Shown in pieces: positions 44,961 through 52,785 of a stretch of 63,260 bases of DNA. The stretch covers positions 1 through 63,260 of the forward strand of contig JAAXOC010000088.1 of assembly GCA_014237145.1 (NCBI GenBank), in the 5' to 3' direction. Within the stretch, counting starts at the first letter, position 1, and every line of letters begins with the position of its first letter. The notes under the pieces were generated by a model, which saw only the letters and a list, made by a program, of their open reading frames with translations, ran no database searches and was not told the DNA's origin. A program made the position numbers and the translations under genes. The DNA is from ANME-2 cluster archaeon (GTDB lineage: Archaea > Halobacteriota > Methanosarcinia > Methanosarcinales > Methanocomedenaceae).

Positions 44961-45503
44961 TTGCAAATAAGACCTACTAAAGAATCAGATTTACATGATG
45001 TATTACTTGTAGAAAAAGCTGCTTTCGGTACTGAAGAAGGCAAAGAAATAGCAGATCTTGTAAATGATTTACTTGTTGATCCAAGTGCAATGCCAATATT
45101 ATCCCTTATCGCAATCAAAGATTATCAGGCCATTGGGCACATCCTATTCACAAAGGCAATAATTGATTCAAATCTTTCAATCTCAGCAGTAATTCTAGCA
45201 CCACTTGCTGTTATTCCTGCTGCTCAATCACAAGGTGTTGGCGGTCAGCTTATTAATGAAGGTCTGAAGTGCTTGTCAGAATCAGGTGTTGATCTGGTAT
45301 TTGTCCTCGGTCACCCAGATTATTACCCACGGCATGGCTTTAAACCAGCAAGTATTCTTGGTTTTGATGCACCTTATCCAATTCAACAAGAGCATGCGGA
45401 TGCATGGATGGTTAAAGAACTTCGCTTTGGTGTTATCGGTAGCGTAAGTGGTAAGGTTCAATGTTCTGATGTGCTAAATCAACCAGAGCATTGGCGTGAA
45501 TAA
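44961..45503 (+). CDS. GNAT-family N-acetyltransferase
   Basis: 180 residues, a YhbS-like GNAT. Starts from TTG/ATG-less context at 44961 (TTGCAAATAAGACC, with GGAGAG upstream). LAPLAVIPAAQSQGVGGQLINEGL is the acetyl-CoA-binding segment (Q-x-x-G-x-G). DLVFVLGHPDYYPRHGFKPA is the conserved GNAT end of this subgroup. Intact. It lies in the array between copies B and C of the repeat. Substrate unknown; no adjacent antitoxin. Confidence 0.85.
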   Translation: MQIRPTKESDLHDVLLVEKAAFGTEEGKEIADLVNDLLVDPSAMPILSLIAIKDYQAIGHILFTKAIIDSNLSISAVILAPLAVIPAAQSQGVGGQLINEGLKCLSESGVDLVFVLGHPDYYPRHGFKPASILGFDAPYPIQQEHADAWMVKELRFGVIGSVSGKVQCSDVLNQPEHWRE

Positions 45504-45539
45504 GCAAATAAATGCTAACAATGCCATAAAAACGGCTGG

Positions 45540-45840
45540 AATTCATTAGTATCTCACCGCAAAGGGTGCAAAGATCGCAAAGGATTATGTTGCATTGGCT
45601 TTGCGTCCTTAGTGTTCTTTGGGATGTATTATTTCATGAAAATTATATTTTAGCAGCCATATGGGCACTTCCCCCGCCAATAACCAGCTTAACATTAATC
45701 AATGAGGCACCACAAAAGCGCCTGCCAGCCCTCACACCACAAGGGCGGGCGGAGAGAGCGGGATAGGCACTCGGACAGAGTGAAGATGAGAGGAGCACCC
45801 GGGCAGAGTGGAGGAGATAGGTGGCGTAAAAAGGGATGGG
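45540..45840. repeat. Array repeat, copy C, with CGCAAAG palindrome
   Basis: 45554-45632 is an imperfect palindrome (ACCGCAAAGGGTGCAAAGATCG / GGCTTTGCGTCCTTAGTG), followed by the TTTTAGCAGCC, CGCCTGCCAGCCCTCACACC and GGGCAGAG blocks of the array repeat. The remaining 45841-46013 is AT-rich promoter-like DNA for the RelB gene. Confidence 0.8.
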
Positions 45841-46013
45841 AGCAAAAATTTTAATTGTATATCTATAAGATTATGTACTCAAGTAAATCTGACCGTAGCG
45901 AGGGATTTCTTGTAAGTCATAAGCTGAGTTAGTTATTTTTAGTATAATGTGTGAGTTGAACAAGGGAGAATTAGAAATAGTTGAAGATAGTATATTATAT
46001 TCAGGCGATTCAC

Positions 46014-46220
46014 ATGGATTCAATAGTCGAGGATAAAAATGCCGTCAATATTCTATTAGGAACACTTGAAAAACTGGATGATGAGATTGAATCAGCAATA
46101 GACACCCTTGAGATTATGAGTGACCCTGAAACTTTGAACAACATCGAAGAAGGTTTAAGGGACATAAAAGAAGGACGGTTTATAACATTTGAGGATTTTC
46201 TGAGTAAACATGGATGCTGA
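46014..46220 (+). CDS. RelB-like antitoxin
   Basis: 68 residues from the ATG at 46014. Acidic and helical, with the C-terminal NIEEGLRDIKEGRFITFEDFL pattern common in archaeal RelB-type antitoxins (compare the gene at 47092). The stop codon lies inside the toxin start region (10-bp overlap). No clear DNA-binding N-terminus can be read. Confidence 0.75.
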   Translation: MDSIVEDKNAVNILLGTLEKLDDEIESAIDTLEIMSDPETLNNIEEGLRDIKEGRFITFEDFLSKHGC

Positions 46221-46470
46221 ATACAGTATAATTTTATCAAATAAATTTGATAAGACTTTTTCTCAATTGGATAGAGTTTCTCAGAAGCGAATCATTGAAA
46301 GATTAAAGGAACTTTCAAAGAATCCTAAATCTGGTAAGCCTTTGAAGGGCAGGTTCAAAGGTATTAGGTCATTGCGTGTAGGAAAGTACCGAATTTTATA
46401 TGATATTCAGGAAAATCACCTTATAATAGTGGTTATTGCTATGGGCCATCGAAGAAATGTTTATGATTAG
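46210..46470 (+). CDS. relE: RelE/ParE-type toxin
   Basis: 86 residues, canonical RelE fold: FDKTFSQLDRVSQKRIIERLKEL, then GKPLKGRFKGIRSLRVGKYRILYDI and the C-terminal VIAMGHRRNVYD with the catalytic Arg/Tyr region. Predicted ribosome-dependent mRNA nuclease. Paired with the overlapping antitoxin at 46014. Confidence 0.88.
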   Translation: MDAEYSIILSNKFDKTFSQLDRVSQKRIIERLKELSKNPKSGKPLKGRFKGIRSLRVGKYRILYDIQENHLIIVVIAMGHRRNVYD

Positions 46471-46499
46471 ACCTTTTTAATTCAACTGCTATTGAATAA

Positions 46500-47040
46500 A
46501 TCGTATATATCTTATATTTCAACAGCCATGGCGGCACTTGCCCTAACAACAACCAGCCGAACATGAATCCCCATCGTTTCACAGCAGATAGTGAGGTCTG
46601 GGCAATGACATTCATACATCCACGAGGCATCACAAAAGCACCTGCCAGCCCCCACACCACAAGGGCAGGCGAAGCATATCGGGAGGGGCACCCGAGCAGA
46701 GTAAAGGCGAGAGGGGGCGGAGGGAAAGACGAAGAGGGGACGGGGCTGGAGTTCATTAGTATCTCACCGCAAAGGATCCTAATGCACTGGCTTTGCGTCC
46801 TTTGCGATCTTTGCGGTGCAGTATTATATAAATAATATATTTTAACAGATTCCAGCAGCGAACAAACACAATTTCCATTCTGCACTCCAGGACCGCCGGA
46901 TACCCATGCATCCGCGAGGCACCACAAAAGCACCTGCAAGCCTCCACACCACAGGAGCGGTTGGAGCAGATTGGGAGGGGCACCCTGGTTGAGGGGAGGG
47001 AAGAGGGGGCGGAAGGAGAACTGAAGAATGGATCGGGAAG
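46500..47040. repeat. Array repeat, copies D and E in tandem
   Basis: D spans about 46500-46755 and E about 46765-47035, head to tail. E begins with the cleanest palindrome of the set (46765-46818, ACCGCAAAGGA...CTTTGCGGT). Both have the AACAGCC/ACAGATT start, the CCTGCCAGCCCCCACACC-like block, CGGGAGGGGCACCC and the G-rich end. The 46471-47091 interval has no supported gene. Confidence 0.82.
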
Positions 47041-47091
47041 TACCGTATATAGCAATATATATTAAACATATAACATCATATAGGCAACTAT

Positions 47092-47328
47092 ATGAATGCC
47101 ACAACAACAATCTGCCTAGATCCTAGAGTTAAGGATATGTTGACATCTCTAAAACATTATCCTCGTGAATCATATAGCTCCGTTGTGAAGAGATTGGCAA
47201 ATATGGCGATTGATGAAGAATCACTCAGCGACGAAGCGATAAATGGCATAGAAGAAGCACTGGAAGATATCAAACAGGGGCGACTGCACACCGAAGAAGA
47301 AATTCAGAAAGAGTTTGACCTGTCATGA
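47092..47328 (+). CDS. RelB-type antitoxin with ribbon-helix-helix-like start
   Basis: 78 residues: TTICLDPRVKDMLTSLKHYPRESYSSVVKRL looks like an RHH DNA-binding motif (residues 4-33), then an acidic helical tail GIEEALEDIKQGRLHTEEEI that would wrap the toxin. Probably autoregulates. The stop overlaps the toxin ATG. Confidence 0.85.
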   Translation: MNATTTICLDPRVKDMLTSLKHYPRESYSSVVKRLANMAIDEESLSDEAINGIEEALEDIKQGRLHTEEEIQKEFDLS

Positions 47329-47591
47329 GCTATAAGGTCAAGTACACATCTAAAGGGAAAATGGATCTTAAAAAGCTCCCTCTAGGTGTTGCACAGAGCA
47401 TAATTCTATCGATTCATGACATTAAAAATGACCCCTATTCTTATGTAAAAAAGATAAAAGGGACAAAAAGTCATCCTCTTTACACTCACCGCGTTGGTGA
47501 ATATCGGGTAATATTGGACATTATTGATGATAGTCTGTTGATCATAGTGATTGAAACGGGTCATCGAAGCAAAATCTACCGGAAATATTGA
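47325..47591 (+). CDS. relE: RelE/ParE-type toxin
   Basis: 88 residues: YKVKYTSKGKMDLKKLP, a KKIKGTKSHPLYTHRVGEYRVILDI core and VIETGHRSKIYRKY at the C-terminus, all typical of RelE. Second RelBE-type pair in the array. It differs clearly from the 46210 toxin, so the two came in independently. Confidence 0.88.
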   Translation: MSYKVKYTSKGKMDLKKLPLGVAQSIILSIHDIKNDPYSYVKKIKGTKSHPLYTHRVGEYRVILDIIDDSLLIIVIETGHRSKIYRKY

Positions 47592-47637
47592 TTCGATGAA
47601 ATTCACATTTTTTTCATACATTAATTGTCTAATTTAT

Positions 47638-48060
47638 TATTTATATAGCCATGGCGTAGCCCCCCACCTGCAACCACCCACCCAAGCATCCATTTCCATT
47701 TCGCACCCAAAGCCCGCAGGAATAATCGAAAAGCGCCTGCCAGCCCCCACACCACAAGGACGGGCGGAACAGATCGGGAGGGGCGACAGGAGAGCTGAAG
47801 AATGGATGGGGGCCGAGTTTCATTATTTGGTTCAGCGCAAAGGATTCTACTGCCATGGCTTATCGTCCTTAGCGATCTTTTCGGCATAGTATTTCATATA
47901 CAATATATTTTAACTGCCGTCGGTAGCTAACAAACATAACATCCACTCCGCACCCTCGGACCGCCAGATAACTGTGCATCCATATGGCACCACAAAATCG
48001 CCTGATGGGCCTGCATAGCACAAGGGGGGAAGTCGAGGCTTGGAGTACGTTGAAATGGGT
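47638..48060. repeat. Array repeat, copies F and G in tandem
   Basis: F (about 47638-47830) and G (about 47833-48060) are head to tail. G opens with a degraded palindrome (GCGCAAAGGATTC...CCTTAGCGATC) and the ATTTCATATACAATATATTTTAAC block. No gene supported in 47592-48102. Confidence 0.78.
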
Positions 48061-48102
48061 AGCAGGCTTGAGTTAAGCAAGAAGAGGAGTTAGAGTATAA
48101 AA

Positions 48103-48327
48103 TCACAAAAGTTTAACAAATTCATCGATTGTTAAACCAGCATCTTTAATTAATCTACTTAGGGTCTCTTTCTTCATTGGATTATGTAATGGAACTGTAA
48201 GTTTAATTATATCATCACCTTCAATCTTTTCCAATCTTACATGGCTTCCACGCTGCCTGACTTTTACAAAACCAGCATTTAAAAACGCCTTAATTGCTTT
48301 CTCGCCTGAAATGACTGGTAACTTCAT
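48103..48327 (-). CDS. hicA: HicA-type toxin
   Basis: 74 residues: LPVISGEKAIKAFLNAGFVKVRQRGSHVRLEK with the catalytic His, then LTVPLHNPMKKETLSRLIKDAGL. Closest in pattern to the pair at 14729. Its start is 13 bp after the hicB stop. Confidence 0.88.
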   Translation of the reverse strand: MKLPVISGEKAIKAFLNAGFVKVRQRGSHVRLEKIEGDDIIKLTVPLHNPMKKETLSRLIKDAGLTIDEFVKLL

Positions 48328-48340
48328 TTGATATACCTAG

Positions 48341-48550
48341 CTAGACAGCAACTTCAGCGACTTCGGCACTATTAGCTAAAACCGGATTTTCGATTGGTTC
48401 CAAATATAATTCAATAGCCTCTTTGATGTTCTCCAGTGCTTCTTCTTTACTATCACCTTCAGAAATACATCCGGGAAGAGAAGGTACATATACTACATAG
48501 CCACCCTCTTCAGCTAATTCCAAGACTACTTTAAAAATCAATATTTTCAC
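48341..48550 (-). CDS. hicB: HicB-type antitoxin
   Basis: 69 residues with VVLELAEEGGYVVYVPSLPGC and SKEEALENIKEAIELYLEP, very like the HicB at 14953. Upstream AT-rich DNA (48545-48585, reading left) gives room for a promoter before the next repeat copy. Confidence 0.88.
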   Translation of the reverse strand: MKILIFKVVLELAEEGGYVVYVPSLPGCISEGDSKEEALENIKEAIELYLEPIENPVLANSAEVAEVAV

Positions 48551-48584
48551 CTTGCAATTAATTAGGTGTTTTTAGATATAAATA

Positions 48585-49035
48585 TGGCGACATCTGCCCC
48601 ACCACCAACCAACAGAACATGAATCCCCATCATTCTACAGTAGAATATGAGGTCCGGGCACTGACACCCATGCATCTACGAGGCACCACGAAAGCGCCTA
48701 CCAGCCCTAAACCACAAGGGCGGTTGGAGCAGATCGGGAGGGGCACCCGGGCAGAGTGGAGGGAGGAGGGGGCGGAAGGAGAGCTGAAGAATAGGGGGGG
48801 CTGGAGTTCATTAGTATCTCATCGCAAAGGATTCTAATGCCCTGGTTTTTCGTCCTTTGCGGTGCAATATTTCATAAATAATATATTTTAACAATCGCCG
48901 GCAGCTAACAAACATAACATCCACTTTGCACCCCCGGGCCGCTGGATACCTATGTATCAGCGAGGTACCACAAAAGCGCCTGCCAGCCCGCACACCACAA
49001 GGGCAGGCGATATGGGGCGGCAGACCCAACCATGC
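48585..49035. repeat. Array repeat, copies H and I in tandem
   Basis: H is about 48585-48810 and I about 48821-49035. A palindrome (48821-48864) and the ATTTCATAAATAATATATTTTAAC block mark the junction. The remaining 49036-49194 is the leader of the NTF2-like gene with GGAGGGAG before its start. Confidence 0.82.
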
Positions 49036-49194
49036 AATCATCCCCGCTTCGCACACACCGCCCACACTCAGCCGAGCCAGAATCCCATGCATTTCGCACA
49101 GGCCCATCTTGTCAGTAATTACTGCATAACTATCTGCATCCCAAAACGAGCCCTTTTTTGTATAATTAACACATAATTTGAGAGAGGAGGGAGA

Positions 49195-49614
49195 ATGATG
49201 AATAAACAAGAGAATGTCCGGTTATTGAAGCAACACTTTGAGGCCTTTGGCAGGGGTGACCTCCCTGCTGCACTGGATTTTGTAGCAGACGATGTAGATT
49301 GGCAATCACCGGTAACGCGAACTGAATCACAGAATATCTCATGGGCCAAACCTTGTCATAGCCGTGAAGAGGTTTCTTTATTTTTCAAAGAATTATATGA
49401 AAAAGTACAACCGGAAGGTATGGAGATATTTGATTTTACTGCCCAAGGTGATCGAGTAATTGTAGAGGGAAGAAATCGTGGTATTGTAAAGTCCACGGGC
49501 CATAGTTACGACCATGATTGGGTGATGGTATTCACTTTCAAGAACGGAAAAATTGTACGGCATAGACACTATTATGATACAAATGACATACTGGCAGCTT
49601 TTCGTAAGAAATGA
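49195..49614 (+). CDS. SnoaL/NTF2-like fold protein
   Basis: 139 residues, a single NTF2-like (ketosteroid-isomerase) domain: VRLLKQHFEAFGRGDLPAALDFVADDVDWQSP, the FFKELYEKVQPEGMEIFDFTAQGDRVIVEG core, and DHDWVMVFTFKNGKIVRHRHYYDT. Such proteins bind small hydrophobic ligands or act as isomerases or dehydratases. GGAGGGAGA precedes the ATG ATG start. Function here unknown. Confidence 0.85.
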   Translation: MMNKQENVRLLKQHFEAFGRGDLPAALDFVADDVDWQSPVTRTESQNISWAKPCHSREEVSLFFKELYEKVQPEGMEIFDFTAQGDRVIVEGRNRGIVKSTGHSYDHDWVMVFTFKNGKIVRHRHYYDTNDILAAFRKK

Positions 49615-49629
49615 ATCCTATAGAATGCC

Positions 49630-49715
49630 TAATTAATCAAAAAGCTCCTGCCAGCCCCCACACCACAAGGGCGGTTGGAGCAGAGGGGGATGGCAGGGGA
49701 GCTGGAGGAATAGTA
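49630..49715. repeat. Array repeat, partial copy J
   Basis: Only the CTCCTGCCAGCCCCCACACC ... GGTTGGAGCAGAGGGGGA ... GGAGCTGGAGGAA part is present. It marks the right boundary of the repeat array; no further copies are seen in the defence cluster beyond. Confidence 0.75.
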
Positions 49716-49770
49716 GAAAAAACAAATTTTGAACAATGAGAATAAATAACTAAAGCTTTATAAGGAAAAT

Positions 49771-50433
49771 ATGAACCTTTCATTAAAAAAAGATTTTTTT
49801 AACGGTGCCCTTCTGAAATGGTATGAGCAAAACCACAGAGACTTTCCATGGAGAGGAGTATTAGATCCATATGCAATATTAATCTCAGAAATACTACTAC
49901 AAAAAACAAGAGCTGAAAATGTCGTTACAGTGTTTAATAAGTTTATTGTGAAATATCCCGATGTTGACAAACTTTCTACAGCTTCCTTTGCCGATATAAA
50001 AAATGAAATAAAAATACTAGGTTTATATACCCAACGAACCACTAAAATCCAGAATTTAGCAAAAATCTTGAGTGAAAAATATAATGGAAAAATTCCAGAT
50101 AATAAAAAAGAATTATTAGAACTTCCAGGTGTTGGTATTTATATTGCAAATGCAGTACTATGTTTTGCATTTAATTGTGATGTTCCTTTATTAGATACAA
50201 ATATTGGTAGAATTATTGAAAGAGTTTTCTCAGTTAAAGTGACTGGAGAAGAGAGGAAAAAAATTCGGGTGTGGAACTTAATAGCTGAATTCCTACCAGA
50301 GGGTAAATCGAGGGAATATAATTATTCTTTAATAGATTTTGGGGCCAAGGTATGCACAGCTAGAAATCCTAAACATAATTTGTGCCCGCTGATTGAAATC
50401 TGTGATTATTATTCAAAGATAAGGAATAAATAA
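49771..50433 (+). CDS. HhH-GPD mismatch DNA glycosylase, MIG (T/G)-like
   Basis: 220 residues of the MutY/Nth superfamily. HhH motif LPGVGIYIANAVLCFAF around residues 120-136, catalytic Asp in LLDTNIGRIIERVF, and the N-terminal FPWRG and LLQKTRAENV blocks. After LPGVG stands Tyr, as in the archaeal T/G-mismatch glycosylase MIG, where MutY has Ser. The C-terminal cluster motif reads C-x6-H-x2-C-x5-C, with His at the second of the four usual cysteines. It faces a C5-cytosine methyltransferase gene 54 bp away, as MIG does in Methanothermobacter, fitting repair of deaminated 5-methylcytosine. Confidence 0.85.
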   Translation: MNLSLKKDFFNGALLKWYEQNHRDFPWRGVLDPYAILISEILLQKTRAENVVTVFNKFIVKYPDVDKLSTASFADIKNEIKILGLYTQRTTKIQNLAKILSEKYNGKIPDNKKELLELPGVGIYIANAVLCFAFNCDVPLLDTNIGRIIERVFSVKVTGEERKKIRVWNLIAEFLPEGKSREYNYSLIDFGAKVCTARNPKHNLCPLIEICDYYSKIRNK

Positions 50434-50487
50434 CAATATAAATAAGTGGTACAGTTGAAATAAGTTTTTTAATTGTTTTATAATGTG

Positions 50488-51654
50488 TTATATAAATGCT
50501 TTCAACAGAAGATCATAAAGTGATTTTGCTACATGTCTGGCAAGTGGAACTGGGACGCCATTTGCTATCAAAGCATATTTTTGGGTTAATGCTATTTCAG
50601 AAGGTAGTATATATGTATCAGGTATTCCCTGTAACCTCATTGTTTCCCTAACTGTAAGCCTCCGTTTTTCCCAAGGATGGATATGAACTTCATTATGTCC
50701 ATAACAAGCAGTTGGACTATATCTATAACGGTGAAGGCGCTTGAAGGACTTTCTGTTTGTATCTCCTTCCTCTATTGTATTAAATTTATTTGAATATGGC
50801 TTAAATCCTTCTTTTCCATTTGGCAGTTTGTCTGGTGGATTGCTGCCGCTAAGTATATGGTATATCATTAGTTCATCAGGTATTCCGGCAGGTTTTTCAG
50901 GGATCTTATTTTTTTGTACAATAGTTGGCCAATCAAACATTTTTTTTGCATTTTTATACTGAGGGCATTCAGGCCATGGAAACCACCCCCTTTCTTTTTG
51001 TTCTAACTCCCGATTAAGAAATGTTTCTGAAAGATGATGCTTTATACCAATGATAAATAATCTCTCGCGGTCTTGTGGTAGTCCCAGTTCAAGCGCATTC
51101 AAAATACGCAAATCAAGATTGTATCCATTTTCTTCAAGCTGATTCTCTAGCTTTGCAAGAAACTTTCGATGTTTTTTGGTCCGGAAGAGCCCTGCCACGT
51201 TTTCAAACAAAAAAAAATCTGGTTTGATTTCACATATGCGGTCAATATAAACATTGGATAGAGGGCCATGAATACCATTATGCCCCCGATTCTTTCCCCC
51301 TATGCTGAAATCTGGGCAAGGCGGTCCTCCAATCATCCCGAATAGTTCTGGTATTTTCAGCGGAAAAGCTGCTTCAATAATATCACACGTAGCTATATCA
51401 ACAATACTACGTCGGTCGCTGATCTTCGCTTGTTTCGAATTTGGACTGGAAGAATGTCTCCATGTCGTCATACCATATTCATGCATGTCAGCAAAAACTG
51501 GATTACACTCATTGTTCCAGACAATTTTAAAACCAGCTTGCTCGAACCCCAAGTCAAGAAATCCTCCACCTGTAAAGAAAGAAAGTACAGGAATCTCTTT
51601 CATTTTAAATTTTTTATTTGCAAATTCCTGAGTATTAACTGATTGAGATACCAT
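50488..51654 (-). CDS. DNA (cytosine-5) methyltransferase
   Basis: 388 residues with the C5-MTase motifs: I FFTGGGFLDLGF (about 27-38), IV GGPPCPDFS (about 109-117) with the catalytic Cys, VI FENVAGL (about 149-155), VIII QDRERLFIIG (about 195-204), IX/X RRLTVRETMRLQGIPD and IANGVPVPLA. Gly and Pro instead of the usual Q after the catalytic Cys (PPCP not PPCQ) is a variant. It starts 4 bp after the nuclease gene and is the last gene of the defence transcript, where it would mark self DNA. Confidence 0.93.
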   Translation of the reverse strand: MVSQSVNTQEFANKKFKMKEIPVLSFFTGGGFLDLGFEQAGFKIVWNNECNPVFADMHEYGMTTWRHSSSPNSKQAKISDRRSIVDIATCDIIEAAFPLKIPELFGMIGGPPCPDFSIGGKNRGHNGIHGPLSNVYIDRICEIKPDFFLFENVAGLFRTKKHRKFLAKLENQLEENGYNLDLRILNALELGLPQDRERLFIIGIKHHLSETFLNRELEQKERGWFPWPECPQYKNAKKMFDWPTIVQKNKIPEKPAGIPDELMIYHILSGSNPPDKLPNGKEGFKPYSNKFNTIEEGDTNRKSFKRLHRYRYSPTACYGHNEVHIHPWEKRRLTVRETMRLQGIPDTYILPSEIALTQKYALIANGVPVPLARHVAKSLYDLLLKAFI

Positions 51655-51658
51655 TTTA

Positions 51659-52747
51659 TCAGCTCATCGAATAGATGGTGGTAAAAAGTCCTTCTTCATA
51701 GTTGCCGGAGATATTATCTGCAATTAAAGAATATATGAATACTTTATCATAAGAATTATTAAGAACTGGATGTCTTTTGGGGTGCAAACCCCTAACTTTT
51801 ATGGTATTAGACTGACCGTCAGGTATGATTGTAATTAATATAAGTCCATTTCCCAATCTCTTTTTATCTACAACTATTCCTTTTACATCATACGGCCAAT
51901 CAATTTCTTGTTCAACCTCTCTCTGTTCCCAGTAAGGGAGGCAGCCCGGCCGATAGGAACAAAACCTACATCTTTGTGGGGAGGGTGATGCTAGCCGATT
52001 TAACATCAATTCATAACTTTCGGTCGTATTCGTGATTATTGAATTGATCTTTTTTAGAATATGACCAGCTTCAATTAATAAATCTGAACATTCATCTTCA
52101 TCAAACTGAATCTCATAAGATTCTCCATTCGTCCCTACGACTTTTAAAGACACTGGCCACTTAGCATACATTGAATTATATAAAGCAGCATAGAGTTTTA
52201 ATTGTAATTGAATATTTTCATGAATACTTGGTTCAGGCGAGTTATTCTCGGATTCAATTATTGAGCCTGTTTTATAGTCTACTATTACATCTCCTGCATC
52301 TGTAGATATTATTGCATCTGCATATCCTCCGACTTTTCCGTCTGGAGTCTGTAACCAAACTTCTTCTGATTTTGTTGTATGGAAATTGCCCGTAATCTCA
52401 AAATGTGGTAATTGAGATGGAATCATATTACGCATAATTAGTAAGCATTGTTGTTTTTTAACTTCGTAGTTTTGAACAGATTTTTCAAGGGGTACAAAAT
52501 GTTTCTCCATCCAAGAAAGACTCATCTGAACCTCCTCTTCCTGTATATAACTATCCCAATCAGTTTTGAAATCATCATCTCCAGTGATTTCTCCACCGCT
52601 TGATTTCTCGAATATTTTATGAATAACTGTCCCAAGATGAGCTGAAGGATGGGTAGGCAGTAGTGTGTTAGCTTTGTTGGATTGCAAAATTGCTTTTAGC
52701 TTGCATTCATTGAAGGCAGAAAACTTGCTCGGAGTAATTCGTTTCAA
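51659..52747 (-). CDS. PD-(D/E)XK nuclease (RecB/Cas4-like)
   Basis: 362 residues. ITPSKFSAFNECKLKAIL at the N-terminus, a conserved HLGTVIHKIFE (His-containing motif I), GGYADAIISTDAGDVIVDYKTG (catalytic D...D-Y-K), and the C-terminal cysteines CRFCSYRPGC with the N-terminal Cys that could bind an Fe-S cluster as in Cas4/AddB. It lies between the giant helicase and the methyltransferase on the same strand. The candidate effector nuclease of the system (inference). Confidence 0.85.
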   Translation of the reverse strand: MKRITPSKFSAFNECKLKAILQSNKANTLLPTHPSAHLGTVIHKIFEKSSGGEITGDDDFKTDWDSYIQEEEVQMSLSWMEKHFVPLEKSVQNYEVKKQQCLLIMRNMIPSQLPHFEITGNFHTTKSEEVWLQTPDGKVGGYADAIISTDAGDVIVDYKTGSIIESENNSPEPSIHENIQLQLKLYAALYNSMYAKWPVSLKVVGTNGESYEIQFDEDECSDLLIEAGHILKKINSIITNTTESYELMLNRLASPSPQRCRFCSYRPGCLPYWEQREVEQEIDWPYDVKGIVVDKKRLGNGLILITIIPDGQSNTIKVRGLHPKRHPVLNNSYDKVFIYSLIADNISGNYEEGLFTTIYSMS

Positions 52748-52785
52748 TGGTTCAATTGATAAGATGACCGGAAGTATGCAAGATG

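Noticed and set aside
44960-49100. Arg/Gly/Thr-rich small frames (RGTTKAPASPHTTR-like) repeated between array genes
   Set aside because: They recur because the DNA repeat recurs; they appear in several frames and strands, lack RBS, and decay freely between copies.
42840-49715. Integron with attC sites
   Set aside because: The layout is suggestive, but I found no exact attC core (RYYYAAC/GTTRRRY) in the repeats, gene orientation is mixed, and no integrase is present, so I report only a repeat-separated cassette array.
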